A DNA stretch of 64,000 nucleotides, taken from contig JADJPQ010000002.1 in NCBI GenBank assembly GCA_016713175.1, forward strand, positions 1-64,000, in the 5' to 3' direction. The DNA comes from Planctomycetota bacterium (lineage in GTDB: Bacteria > Planctomycetota > UBA1135 > UBA2386). A program made the translations under genes and the position numbers. Within the stretch, counting starts at the first letter, position 1. Every line of letters begins with the position of its first letter. A model generated the notes under the pieces. That model made no database searches, was not told the origin of the DNA, and was given only the letters and a program-made list of their open reading frames with translations. Of this stretch, positions 42,499-51,341 are shown piece by piece.

Positions 42499-43416
42499 TC
42501 AGCGGCTCTCCGCCACCCACTGCTGCCAGGAAGCGTCGATCGCGGCGGCATCGGCATGGCCCTGGCGCAGCAACACGCGGTATCGGAACCGCACGTGCTC
42601 GCCGGGGCGCAAGCGCAGGTCCCCGGTGCCGGCCGGTGCCCCGGTGAAATCGTGGAGGCCGAACGGATTGGCGGCGAACAGGCCGTAGTCGCGGGCGTGC
42701 CAGTGCGTCGGCGCCCCCGGATTGTCCGGGTGGTCGAAGATCGCCACCGCCAGGTCGCGGCCGTCCACCGGCGCCCGGTAGACGACCCAGCGCGCGCGCT
42801 TGCCCCAGGCGGCGCCATCGCGGTGCCCGGCGCTGGTCTCGATCGCGCCGGCCGCCCCGTCCCCCCGCAGACAGAACTCGCGCCGCAGCCGCAGCGCCAA
42901 CGTGCCTTCCTTGGTGTCGCCCAGCCGGAGTCCGGCCGTACCGGCGATCAGCGTCAGGTCGAGGTCGATCGACCGCTGCTCCGGCGCCGCGGCGAACGTC
43001 CACCGCCGCTGGTCACGCGCGATCTCGCGACCGTCCGGACCAAGCCAACGACACTCGCCGGCGATCGTGCCGGTGCGCGCGTCCGCCACCGGCGCGACTG
43101 CGTGTTCGATGCGGCCCTTGCCGGCCCAGAAGTCGATGCCGTCGACATCGCCATGCGCGAACCACAGGCTCAGATGGTGCGGATGATCCTTCGCCTCGCC
43201 GGCGACGTCGGCCAACGGAAACGCGCGGGTGACCGGCACGCCGCCTTCTGCCAGCAGCGGCCAGATCGCCGGCAGCCGTTCGGACCACCGGTAGACGCAG
43301 AACGGCTCCTCGTCGACGGCCACGGCGATGTCGCGATCGCCGACGGCAAAACGAACGGGTGCCGGCGCCGCACACCCCACGAGGCCAAGCCCCGCGAAGA
43401 ACAGAACGGTTCGCAT
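42499..43416 (-). CDS. DUF6807/PmoA-like lipoprotein
   Basis: A 305-residue exported protein. The signal ends GLGLVGC, Cys about 15. The body is a beta-sandwich-like domain with HPHHLSLWFAHGDVDGIDFW near 80-100 and THWHARDYGLFAANPFGLHDFTG near 240-262, patterns of the family named methane-oxygenase PmoA (DUF6807), which occurs in planctomycetes and is not a methane monooxygenase; the true role is not known. ATG 43416 is preferred because it begins the signal; a start at 43458 adds a non-signal leader. It is directly upstream of the PSCyt1 protein gene with 18 bases between and may be co-transcribed. Confidence 0.8.
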   Translation of the reverse strand: MRTVLFFAGLGLVGCAAPAPVRFAVGDRDIAVAVDEEPFCVYRWSERLPAIWPLLAEGGVPVTRAFPLADVAGEAKDHPHHLSLWFAHGDVDGIDFWAGKGRIEHAVAPVADARTGTIAGECRWLGPDGREIARDQRRWTFAAAPEQRSIDLDLTLIAGTAGLRLGDTKEGTLALRLRREFCLRGDGAAGAIETSAGHRDGAAWGKRARWVVYRAPVDGRDLAVAIFDHPDNPGAPTHWHARDYGLFAANPFGLHDFTGAPAGTGDLRLRPGEHVRFRYRVLLRQGHADAAAIDASWQQWVAESR

Positions 43417-43508
43417 CGACAGCATGCTGCAGGGCCAGCCGACGGTGCGCAACGGCAACCAGAACCGACTTCAGGGACTCGACCCGGCAGGCCGATGGCA
43501 TCGTGGTC

Positions 43509-43979
43509 ATGACTGCCCGCTGCCTCGTCTTCGCATTCTTGCTGCTGGCCCCGGCCGCCTGTCACAAGGCCCAGCCCGCCGACTCCCCCGCCGCCACCGT
43601 GGCGCGCTTCTTCACCGCCGTCGCCGCCGGCAACTACGACGAAGCCCGGTCGCTGCTGGCGAAGGGTGAAGACCAGCCGAGCCTGAACCTCGACCAGAGC
43701 GGGCTCGCCCAGGGCTACGAGATCGGCGAACAGCGGATCCGCGGCGACCGCGCCACCGTGCAGGTGACGATCACCGGCATCGACCGGCCGCTGCCGCAGG
43801 TGTGCCTGAAGCAGGACGGCGTCTGGCGGCTGTCGGTGCGCGAGACGATGAAGGAGAACACCGGCTTCGACCCCGATCAGCTGGCCAACCAGATGAAGCA
43901 CGGGTTGATGAAGCTCGGCGCGAAGATGCAGGGCTCGGTGCAGGATTCGGCCAAGAACCTGCAGGCGGCGCCGCGCTGA
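43509..43979 (+). CDS. DUF4878-like lipoprotein
   Basis: A 156-residue exported protein. LLLAPAAC gives a lipobox with Cys at 18. The body, beginning SPAATVARFFTAVAAGNYDEARSLL, is an NTF2-like cone fold related to DUF4878. These are usually small lipoproteins of unknown function. ATG 43509 starts the signal; the frame upstream is antisense to the PmoA-like gene. The stop is four bases from the convergent HD-domain gene. Confidence 0.75.
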   Translation: MTARCLVFAFLLLAPAACHKAQPADSPAATVARFFTAVAAGNYDEARSLLAKGEDQPSLNLDQSGLAQGYEIGEQRIRGDRATVQVTITGIDRPLPQVCLKQDGVWRLSVRETMKENTGFDPDQLANQMKHGLMKLGAKMQGSVQDSAKNLQAAPR

Positions 43980-43982
43980 CGG

Positions 43983-44519
43983 TCAGCCCACGGCCCGCGC
44001 CAGATTCGCCCGCGCCGTCGCCTCCAGCCGCTGCCCCCACCCGGTCCAGAACAACCGCTCGCGCTGCAGCATCGCCGCGAAGAACCGCCGCCGGCCGGCG
44101 ACGAAGTCGGCCTCGGGCACGTGCGCATACTCGAAGCGGATCCGCGCGGTGTTGGCGGTGAACTCCGCCCAAGGTGCCGCCAGCGACGCCAGGTCCAGGT
44201 CGAGCACCGGCGCCGCGGCCGGCGATGACGGCACGTGCCCCTTGGTGTCCCTGACGATCGCCGCCACCTTGGCGACCGCGTCCGGTTGCCAGCCGATCGC
44301 TGCCAACGACCGTTCGGCCAGGGCTGCCGAGTCCACTTCGTTGGTCGCCGACCGCGGATCGTAGATCGCATCGTGGAACCAGACCGCGGCGACCTGGACG
44401 GCGTCGAGCGCCAGTTCGCGACCGCGCACCAGCATGTCGGCGATGTGGCGCAGGTCGTGATAGTCGCGGTGCGGCTCGCAGTAGCGCCGCGTCAACTCGA
44501 ACAGCAGGTCCTCTGGCAT
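43983..44519 (-). CDS. HD-superfamily metal-dependent phosphohydrolase (COG4339-like)
   Basis: A 178-residue cytoplasmic protein. EPHRDYHDLRHIADML near residues 15-30 with several His and VAAVWFHDAIYDPRS near 47-61 with the His-Asp pair define the HD-domain group COG4339. Family proteins of this type are putative nucleotide phosphohydrolases with unassigned substrates. Alternative upstream starts exist (44576, 44642), but ATG 44519 begins close to the family N-terminus. It is convergent with the DUF4878-like gene. Confidence 0.8.
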   Translation of the reverse strand: MPEDLLFELTRRYCEPHRDYHDLRHIADMLVRGRELALDAVQVAAVWFHDAIYDPRSATNEVDSAALAERSLAAIGWQPDAVAKVAAIVRDTKGHVPSSPAAAPVLDLDLASLAAPWAEFTANTARIRFEYAHVPEADFVAGRRRFFAAMLQRERLFWTGWGQRLEATARANLARAVG

Positions 44520-44628
44520 GGGGAGTTCGGCGCCAGTGTCGCAGATCGCGACCGGCGCTGCTGAAGTTCTCGACATCCCGCGCCGACAACGGTCGTGGCA
44601 AGGAGCACCCGGAAGTCCGGGCCGCCGC

Positions 44629-44841
44629 ATGAAGCAGCGCATCGAGAAACCGCGTCACCGACCGTACGATCGCGTCGATCAGAAGCGCACCACCGCGCTG
44701 ATGGTCCGCGACGACCTGACCCTGCCGGCCGCGCCGCCGCCCGGCAGCGCCGACCACGAAGGACTGGCGGGCGGCCTGTTCGCGGTCAGCGCCACCGAGT
44801 GGGCGCACTGGCAGCAGGCGCACCGCGGAGGCGAGGCGTGA
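44629..44841 (+). CDS. small hypothetical protein (70 residues)
   Basis: An ATG at 44629 opens a 70-codon frame with strongly G/C-rich third positions and a stop at 44839-44841. The product is hydrophilic, starts MKQRIEKPRHRPYDRVDQKR and ends with AVSATEWAHWQQAHRG, with no membrane helix. It has no recognisable family. The gene lies between the HD gene (divergent) and a hairpin terminator. Codon bias is the main reason to list it. Confidence 0.45.
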   Translation: MKQRIEKPRHRPYDRVDQKRTTALMVRDDLTLPAAPPPGSADHEGLAGGLFAVSATEWAHWQQAHRGGEA

Positions 44842-44863
44842 GGTGGCACCCGACGGCGAGCGA

Positions 44864-44895
44864 ACGACCGCCGCCCGGATCGCGGCGGCGGTCGT
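44864..44895. terminator. bidirectional hairpin terminator
   Basis: A perfect 11-bp stem (ACGACCGCCGC / GCGGCGGTCGT) with a 10-base loop sits in the 66-base gap between the convergent genes ending at 44841 and 44908. There is no long T-run on either strand, so it is a strong hairpin that could terminate both transcripts or block mutual read-through. Confidence 0.6.
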
Positions 44896-44907
44896 GACGG
44901 CAGTCGG

Positions 44908-47814
44908 CTATTGCCGCCAGTACGACGCCAACACGCTCACGCCGGGCACGTCCAGGGTCCGGATCCGCCGCCCGGTCGTCAGCTCGAGCACGTCGACTTT
45001 GCCGACGTCCGAGTAGGCGACGAACAGGAGCCGCGGCGCGATCGGCAGAGTCGTGCCTTTGCGTCCGTCCTTGCCGGAGTGACCGATCACCGAGGTCGCC
45101 AGCGTACCGTTGAATTGCGTGGCCTGGCCCGCCAGGCCACCGCTGTTGATCAGGTCGTCGACGGTCAGGTCGATCACCGAATTGCCCGACAGCAGCGGCC
45201 GGATCGAGGTGGTCGACGTCAGCCCGCCAAAACGCTGCAGGACCGTCCACTCCTTCTGCCGGAACGTCGGCGGCAGCAGGAAGCCACCGATGTTCGGATT
45301 CAGCGGCGTCACGCCGGGCGAACTGGTCATGTCGAGCAACGACACCTGCCCCAGGCCGTTGTCGTCGATGTGCCCGATCAGCAACGCGCCGTTCTGCGAC
45401 GAGTAGTCGTAGCGCATCTTGCGCGCCCGGACGAACGTCGCGTTCGGGATCGTGCCGATCATGTCGTTGAAGCCGATGCCGTTGACGCCGTCCGGGCCGG
45501 ATTCGTAGACCGCGATCGAGCCGTTGCCGTTCAGGACGTAGGCGAAGTAGAGCCCCTGGCCGAAGCCGGTGCCGACGAACCGCGGCGTGATGGCGATGTC
45601 GATCGGGTCGTTGAGGAAGCCCGAGGCCGAACGCCGGACCGTGAAGTCGCGGGCGGCGATCAGCGTGACGAAGTTGCTCGCCGCGCAGACCACGACCACG
45701 TCCTCGCCGTCCGGCTGCCAGGCCACCGACGACGGTCCGCGCTCGGTGCGAGTCACGGCGACCACCTCGTGGAACCGGCTCGACAGCGGGTTGATGTCGA
45801 TGAAGCTGACCGACGAACTGGCGGCGTTGGCGACCGCCAGATAGCTGAGGTTGGGCGCCATCGCCATGTCGACCGGATCCGACATCGGGATCGTGTCCAG
45901 CACCGTCATCCGGTTGCTGTTGACGACGACGACCTGCCGGTTGTCGGCATCGAGCACGTACAGGAAATGGCCGACCTGCTGCCGGATCGCGAACGGCGTG
46001 TAGGCCGTCGGCGGCGGCGGCGACAGCGGTGGCGGCGCCGGACCGTTGAACACGCCGGTCTGGATCGTGCCGTAGATGCCGAGCTGCCCGAGTTCGGTGG
46101 CGAACGGATTGCCCTGCGTCAGCAGGTTGAGACCACCGGCCTGCGTCGGTTCCTCGCCGAAGATCAGCCGGTTGGGATTGGGTGGCGGGAACACCAGCCG
46201 CGGCGGATTCGGATGCGGGGCAACCGAGATGCAGTTGCCCGACATCGGGATGGCGGTCAGCGGGTTGGTCTGATTCGCGCGCGTGACGTTGACGTTGATG
46301 TTCTCGTTGTTGAACACCAGGTCCAGCGGGGCCCCGACGTGCATGTCGGTGACGCTGCCGATCACCGGATCGCGCAGCAGCCGCGTGTTGAGGCTGGTGT
46401 CCTTGGCCAACGTCAGCGCGCCGCCGCTGCCGGCATCCATGTTGGTCGTGCCGGGCGCCAGCGGTGGGAACAACCCCGGTTGGCCGATGTTGGGGTTGGC
46501 CGGGAAGCGCGTGTTGGTCAGATCGCCGGTGCCCTGGCCGAAGCCGTTCAGGTCGATGACCCCGACGCCGGGCGTCGCGCCACCGATGCCGACGTAGATC
46601 GCTTCCGGCGCCACCGGTGCATTGACGATGCCCGGACCCGCCGAGGTCCGGAACCGCGTCGACACCGCCGCGCCGATCAGCTGCGTGGTCAGGCTGTGGA
46701 TCGTCGTGTCCTGCACGGTCACGACCACCTCGGCCTGGCCCGGCAGGTTGTAGGCCGGCGTGATCAGGTAGTTGCACAGATCGCTGTAGCTGAGCGGATC
46801 GGCGTGATAGAGGATGGCGAACGTCTGCGCCGCCGCGGTGACATTCAGCGTCACTCCACCCGACGGCGGCACGAACTGCTGCGGGTCGAAGAACGAACCG
46901 ACCTCGCCGGGCTGCACCGGCTTGTTGAACCGGACCTGGATCGTCGTCTGCGGGTCGATGCCGGTCTGGCCGCGACCGGGTGTGATCTCGGGTGCCGACG
47001 TGGTGTAGCCCAGCACCTGCGGCGGACTCGGATCGTCACCGACCGTCGTCGCCGTGCAGAGTTCCTGGTCCAGGATGTCGTTCTCCGAGTCCTTGACCGC
47101 GTTGGTCACCACGATCCGCAGCAACCGGTCGGCGCGGAACGTCTCCGCCGTCGCCAGATCGCCGTCGGCATCGGCGACGAACACGAACGACTTGTTGTCG
47201 ACCAGCGCCGCGGCGCCGGCGTACTGCGGGAAGCCATTGGCGCGCACGTCGAGGATCCGGACATTGTCGCCGGCGGCCTCGACCGCCTTGACCAGACGCA
47301 GCGTGCCACCCTCGTTGAAGTACGTGTAACCGTTGACGAAGCCGCGGCCGGGCGCGGTCCGGGTCGACTCGGTCGTCTGGTCGTACTCGAGCACGACCAG
47401 CGCACCGGTCATGCCGGAATTGGTCTGGTTGCCGAGATCGCCGCTGAGGATCGATTCGACGTCCAGCTTGTGGCTGAACTCGAAGTGCATGAAGTGATTG
47501 CCGGGCGCGCCATCCGGCAGCAGTGCCGCGGTATTGAACGTCGCGACCGGCAGCACGCCGTTGTTGCCGTTGACGTTCGCGCGCAGGATCGCGTCGCTTT
47601 CGATGTTCAGGACCGCGCTGGTCGGGTTGCCAAACGAATCGACGCGGCGGATCCGGTACGGGTAGATCGCACCGCTGCCGGTGCCGATGCTGACGACCTG
47701 GAAATCGCCGCGATTGTCAGGATCACCTTTCGAGCCGCCGGAACAGGCGGCGAACAGGAGGCCAGCCGTCGCGATGACGACAGACCGCCCCCCGGAAACG
47801 AGGGTCTCCCGCAT
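44908..47814 (-). CDS. large lipoprotein with SbsA-Ig-like and beta-propeller domains
   Basis: A 968-residue exported protein. The signal ends LLFAAC, lipobox Cys at about 24, followed by SGGSKGDPDN. Around residues 280-390 GIDPQTTIQVRFNKPVQPGE begins a bacterial Ig-like (SbsA-type) domain. The second half has YVTN-like beta-propeller repeats: FLYVLDADNRQVVVVNSN, DMAMAPNLSYLAVANAASSSVSFIDIN and IDIAITPRFVGTG are examples. Such proteins are probably anchored to the outer membrane or cell surface and may bind polymers; role unknown. ATG 47814 begins the signal peptide. It diverges from the enolase-superfamily gene at 47954. Confidence 0.8.
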   Translation of the reverse strand: MRETLVSGGRSVVIATAGLLFAACSGGSKGDPDNRGDFQVVSIGTGSGAIYPYRIRRVDSFGNPTSAVLNIESDAILRANVNGNNGVLPVATFNTAALLPDGAPGNHFMHFEFSHKLDVESILSGDLGNQTNSGMTGALVVLEYDQTTESTRTAPGRGFVNGYTYFNEGGTLRLVKAVEAAGDNVRILDVRANGFPQYAGAAALVDNKSFVFVADADGDLATAETFRADRLLRIVVTNAVKDSENDILDQELCTATTVGDDPSPPQVLGYTTSAPEITPGRGQTGIDPQTTIQVRFNKPVQPGEVGSFFDPQQFVPPSGGVTLNVTAAAQTFAILYHADPLSYSDLCNYLITPAYNLPGQAEVVVTVQDTTIHSLTTQLIGAAVSTRFRTSAGPGIVNAPVAPEAIYVGIGGATPGVGVIDLNGFGQGTGDLTNTRFPANPNIGQPGLFPPLAPGTTNMDAGSGGALTLAKDTSLNTRLLRDPVIGSVTDMHVGAPLDLVFNNENINVNVTRANQTNPLTAIPMSGNCISVAPHPNPPRLVFPPPNPNRLIFGEEPTQAGGLNLLTQGNPFATELGQLGIYGTIQTGVFNGPAPPPLSPPPPTAYTPFAIRQQVGHFLYVLDADNRQVVVVNSNRMTVLDTIPMSDPVDMAMAPNLSYLAVANAASSSVSFIDINPLSSRFHEVVAVTRTERGPSSVAWQPDGEDVVVVCAASNFVTLIAARDFTVRRSASGFLNDPIDIAITPRFVGTGFGQGLYFAYVLNGNGSIAVYESGPDGVNGIGFNDMIGTIPNATFVRARKMRYDYSSQNGALLIGHIDDNGLGQVSLLDMTSSPGVTPLNPNIGGFLLPPTFRQKEWTVLQRFGGLTSTTSIRPLLSGNSVIDLTVDDLINSGGLAGQATQFNGTLATSVIGHSGKDGRKGTTLPIAPRLLFVAYSDVGKVDVLELTTGRRIRTLDVPGVSVLASYWRQ

Positions 47815-47865
47815 TGGGGAGAGGGCAGGCGGGAGAGAGGGCAGACGAGCAACTACGGAAACCGG

Positions 47866-47879
47866 AGGCTAGCTAGCCT
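47866..47879. promoter_or_regulatory. perfect 14-bp palindrome in divergent promoter region
   Basis: AGGCTAGCTAGCCT at 47866-47879 is a perfect palindrome in the 139-base gap between divergent starts at 47814 and 47954. It could be an operator for a dimeric regulator controlling one or both genes. No regulator gene is adjacent. Confidence 0.45.
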
Positions 47880-47953
47880 GGCAGCCGCCGACAAGCACGT
47901 GTTCGGGCAAGTTTGGAGCCATCGCCGTACGGACCGCCGATAGCATCGCGCCA

Positions 47954-49294
47954 ATGCAGATCCGGGTCGTTTCCGCGGCGATCGCGACGGTCCCTTGCCG
48001 GACCCGGCTGCCGTTCCGGTTCGGCGCCACCACGGTCACCGCCGCCCCGCTGCTGCACGCCCGCGTCCACATCGAAGGCGTCGATGGCCAGGAGGCCTCC
48101 GGCATCGCTGCGGACCTGCTGGTGCCGCGGTGGTTCCGCAAGGACGTCGCGCGCACGCCGGCGGAAGATGCCGCGGCGCTGAACGCCGAGGTTGCCGCGG
48201 CGGCATGCGCTCTGCTCGAACACGGCCATGCCGACTGCTGGTCGCACTGGCAGCTCCTGCACCAACTGCGGGTGGAGTCGCTGCCGGCAGCCGACCCGCA
48301 ACGGCTCGAACGCGGTTTCGGCACCGCGCTGCTCGAACGCGCACTGATCGACGCCACCTGCCGATTGGCCCGAAAGTCGTTCTGGTCCGCCCTGCATGCG
48401 GGCACGCTGGGCCAGCCGCCGGCTCCGCTCCCCGACGGCCCGACAGACCGCGTGCCGATCCGGCACACGGTCGGGATGCTCGACCCTCTCGGCCCGGACG
48501 AAATCGACCCCGCCGTGATCGACGACGATCAGCCCCGTTGCCTCGAAGACGTGTTGGCGGTGCACGGCGTCCGGTGGTTGAAGGTCAAGATCGGCGGCGG
48601 CTTCGAGCACGACCGCGTCCGCCTGCTGCGGCTCGCCGAGTTGCTGCGACCGCGCCTGCCTGGACTCGGCCTGACCGTGGACGGCAACGAACAGTTCCAG
48701 GACCTGGCTTCCCTGCGCGAACTGTGGGCTGCGGTGGCCGCCGAACCGATCGGCCGCGCGCTGCTCGACCGGGTGCACTGGGTCGAACAACCGTTGCCCC
48801 GCGGCCTGCCCGTGCCGCCAGGGCAGTGGCCGCATGGCCCGTTGGTGCTCGACGAAGGCGACTGCGGACGCGACGCCTTCGCCACTTCGGGCTACGACGG
48901 CGTGTCGGTCAAGAACTGCAAGGGCGTGTTCGTCGCGCTGCACAATCGCGCGTATTGCGCCGCGCACCCCGGCCGCTTCCAGACCGCCGAGGACCTGACC
49001 AACCTGCCGATCGCCGCGTTGCAGCAGGATCTGACGACGCTGACTTCACTGGCGCTGCCGCACGCCGAACGCAACGGCCATCACTACTTCCACGGCCTCG
49101 ATCACCTGCCACCCGCAGTCGTCGCTGCGGCGCTGACGGCCCACGACGATCTGTACGAACCGACAGCGCGCGGCGCCCGGCTGCGGATCCGCGACGGCGC
49201 GATCAGCTGCCGGTCGTTGCTCGGACCCGGCTACGGCATCGACCAGACCGTCGTCGATGCCCTGTTCACCCATCTCGACTGGCAGCCGCTGTAG
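47954..49294 (+). CDS. enolase-superfamily (mandelate racemase/muconate-lactonizing-like) enzyme
   Basis: A 446-residue cytoplasmic metalloenzyme. LKVKIGGG near 209-216 carries the first Lys pair, LTVDGNEQF near 239-247 the metal Asp, WVEQPLPRG near 278-286 the Glu, LVLDEGDC near 298-305 the third acidic ligand, and SVKNCKGVF near 316-324 the second Lys. All carboxylate and lysine positions for the superfamily are seen. The substrate could be a sugar acid or dipeptide; a KxK and K pair fits the dipeptide epimerase or muconate-lactonizing subgroup. ATG 47954 lies in an AT-poor promoter gap. Confidence 0.8.
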   Translation: MQIRVVSAAIATVPCRTRLPFRFGATTVTAAPLLHARVHIEGVDGQEASGIAADLLVPRWFRKDVARTPAEDAAALNAEVAAAACALLEHGHADCWSHWQLLHQLRVESLPAADPQRLERGFGTALLERALIDATCRLARKSFWSALHAGTLGQPPAPLPDGPTDRVPIRHTVGMLDPLGPDEIDPAVIDDDQPRCLEDVLAVHGVRWLKVKIGGGFEHDRVRLLRLAELLRPRLPGLGLTVDGNEQFQDLASLRELWAAVAAEPIGRALLDRVHWVEQPLPRGLPVPPGQWPHGPLVLDEGDCGRDAFATSGYDGVSVKNCKGVFVALHNRAYCAAHPGRFQTAEDLTNLPIAALQQDLTTLTSLALPHAERNGHHYFHGLDHLPPAVVAAALTAHDDLYEPTARGARLRIRDGAISCRSLLGPGYGIDQTVVDALFTHLDWQPL

Positions 49295-49312
49295 GCCGCG
49301 GCATCGCCCGCG

Positions 49313-49825
49313 TCAGTCGTTCGACTTGCTGCCCGCACCGGCATGCTCGCTGCAGGTGCCATCGCAGGCATGCGCGATCGGCTGATAGAACACCAGCCGG
49401 TAGCCATCGGGATCGGCGACCCGCAGTTCGCGGATGCCGTAGAACTGATCCTTCGGCGGCGTCAGCAACTTGACGCGTTTCTTCTTCAGCCGCCGGGCCA
49501 GTGCGTCGACGTCTGCGACCAACAGGTAGTACGCCGCGCCGACGCCGATCGCGCCGCGCGCGAACGCCCGTGCGTCCTGCTTGACCAGGTCGATCTCTTC
49601 GGCGCCCATGCCGAGTTGCCGGGCCTCGGCCAGCGACGGTAGTTCGCCGAGCATCAGCGACTGGCCGCCCAGCACCAGGTTGGCCCAGCACGGCCGCTTC
49701 TTGTCCGGGAAGCATTCGGCCAGCTTGAAGCCGAGCTTCTGCTTGTAGAATTCGATGCTGCGCGGAACGTTCGCGACGGTCAGGCTCAGGGCGTTGGGAA
49801 ACAGGGAAGGCGCAGGTTCGGTCAT
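49313..49825 (-). CDS. VOC/glyoxalase-family protein
   Basis: A 170-residue protein of the vicinal oxygen chelate fold. VANVPRSIEFYKQKLGFKL near 18-36 is the first betaalpha-beta repeat, and FYGIRELRVADPDGYRLVFYQP near 128-149 the last with the metal-ligand Glu. It has a Cys/His-rich C-terminal tail (HACDGTCSEHAG). The chemistry, for example glyoxalase, bleomycin-binding or dioxygenase, is not identifiable. ATG 49825 gives the compact N-terminus; the upstream open frame is antisense to the flavin oxidoreductase gene. Convergent with the enolase-superfamily gene. Confidence 0.82.
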   Translation of the reverse strand: MTEPAPSLFPNALSLTVANVPRSIEFYKQKLGFKLAECFPDKKRPCWANLVLGGQSLMLGELPSLAEARQLGMGAEEIDLVKQDARAFARGAIGVGAAYYLLVADVDALARRLKKKRVKLLTPPKDQFYGIRELRVADPDGYRLVFYQPIAHACDGTCSEHAGAGSKSND

Positions 49826-49916
49826 GGCGGTGCGGGCGGGCGCACATTCAAGCGAATGGACGGGTTTGCCACCAGGGCATGGCATCAGGGCCGCGCGCGT
49901 CGATGATCGCCGCGCC

Positions 49917-51341
49917 ATGCGCTTTCCTTCTCCCGGACATGCCAGGAACACCGCCGCGCTGCGCGCGCAACTCGAACAGCTCGGTGCCGGCTTCGACCTC
50001 GCCGACGATGTCCCCGCCGGTTCGGCGCTCGGCACGCCGCTCGCTGCGTTCGGTCGCACCCTGGGCAACCGCTTCTGCATCCATCCGATGGAAGGCTGGG
50101 ACGGCACGCCGGAAGGCGCGCCGAGCGAACTGACGCTGCGGCGTTGGCGTCGCTTCGGCGGCAGCGGCGCGGCGTTGCTGTGGGGCGGCGAGGCCTTCGC
50201 GGTCACGCGGGACGGCCGCGCCAACCCGAACCAACTGTGCCTTGGCCAGGACAGCGAACGCCATCTCGTCGCCCTGCGCACCGAAGTGCAGGCCGGCGCG
50301 CGCGAGGCCGGCGTCGCCGATCCGGTGCTTGGCCTGCAGCTGACCCATTCGGGCCGCTTCTGCCGGCCGGATGGGCCGTTCGCGCCGCGGATCGCGCACC
50401 ACCATCCCGCCCTCGCGGCGAAGTACCGGCTCGCGCCCGATCAGCCGCTGCTGAGCGACGGCGAACTCGAGGCGATCGGCGAGGCGATGCTCGCCAGCGC
50501 GAAGGTCGCGCATCGCGCCGGTTTCGCGTTCGTCGACGTCAAGTGCTGCCACGGCTACCTGCTGCACGAGCTGCTGGCCGCGCACACGCGTCCCGGCCCG
50601 TACGGCGGCAGTCTCGCCAACCGGATGCGGTTGTTCGAACGGATCGTCGCCGGCATCCGCCGCGATTGTCCGGGGCTGCAGATCGGCGTGCGGCTGTCGG
50701 CCGCCGACACCGCACCGTACGAACGCGACCCGGAGACCGGCGTCGGCCGCCTGATGGCCATGCCGCACGGTTGGCGGCAGTTCCATTTCGGCATCGCCGC
50801 CGACGATCCGACGCGCTTCGACCTCGCCGAGCCGCTGGCCTTCGTCCAGCGCGCGCAACAGCTCGGCATCGCCGCCATCAACGTCACCCTGGGCTCCCCG
50901 TACTGGAATCCGCACCTGCAACGCCCCGCCGCCTATCCGCCGAGCGATGGCTACCAGCCGCCGTTCGATCCGCTGTTGATGGTCGGCCAGCATCTCGCGG
51001 TCACGCGGGCGCTGAAGCAGGCCTGCCCCGCGCTCGCGTTCGTCGGCACCGGCTACACCTACCTGCAGGAGTGGCTGCCGCACGTGGCGCTGCGCCAGGT
51101 CGAACGCGGATTCGTCGATCTGATCGGGCTCGGCCGGATGGTGCTCGCCTATCCAGACCTGCCGCGCGACGTGCTCCAAGGCCACGGTCTGCAGCGCAAG
51201 CGGATCTGCCGGACGTTCTCGGACTGCACGACGGCGCCGCGCAACGGCATGGTGTCGGGCTGCTTCCCGCTCGATCCGTTCTACAAGGACCGGCCGGAAG
51301 CGGAACGGGTCAAGCAACTGACCAAGGACCTGCGCACGTGA
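49917..51341 (+). CDS. NADH:flavin oxidoreductase, old yellow enzyme family
   Basis: A 474-residue FMN-dependent reductase. MEGWDGTPEG near 58-67 is where FMN binds, QLTHSGRFC near 143-151 the substrate/FMN region, CCHGYLLHELLAAHTRPG near 209-226 the HGYL catalytic signature with the GGSLANRMRLFERIV continuation, and FVGTGYTYLQEW near 378-389 and LGRMVLAYPDLP near 404-415 the FMN phosphate region. It lacks the C-terminal FAD domain of the two-domain enzymes. The substrate, an enone or similar, is unknown. ATG 49917 starts the family-length protein. Its stop overlaps the GTG start of the transporter gene (GTGA). Confidence 0.88.
   Translation: MRFPSPGHARNTAALRAQLEQLGAGFDLADDVPAGSALGTPLAAFGRTLGNRFCIHPMEGWDGTPEGAPSELTLRRWRRFGGSGAALLWGGEAFAVTRDGRANPNQLCLGQDSERHLVALRTEVQAGAREAGVADPVLGLQLTHSGRFCRPDGPFAPRIAHHHPALAAKYRLAPDQPLLSDGELEAIGEAMLASAKVAHRAGFAFVDVKCCHGYLLHELLAAHTRPGPYGGSLANRMRLFERIVAGIRRDCPGLQIGVRLSAADTAPYERDPETGVGRLMAMPHGWRQFHFGIAADDPTRFDLAEPLAFVQRAQQLGIAAINVTLGSPYWNPHLQRPAAYPPSDGYQPPFDPLLMVGQHLAVTRALKQACPALAFVGTGYTYLQEWLPHVALRQVERGFVDLIGLGRMVLAYPDLPRDVLQGHGLQRKRICRTFSDCTTAPRNGMVSGCFPLDPFYKDRPEAERVKQLTKDLRT

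Noticed and set aside
42499..43416. Methane monooxygenase subunit
   Set aside because: The family carries the name PmoA-like in databases but lacks the membrane helices and copper sites of true PmoA, and no other pmo gene is present.
44911..47943. A 1010-codon open frame on the plus strand
   Set aside because: It is antisense to the propeller lipoprotein, and the product is a basic, Arg/Asp-rich translation without any domain; the minus-strand gene has a signal peptide, repeats and coding codon bias.
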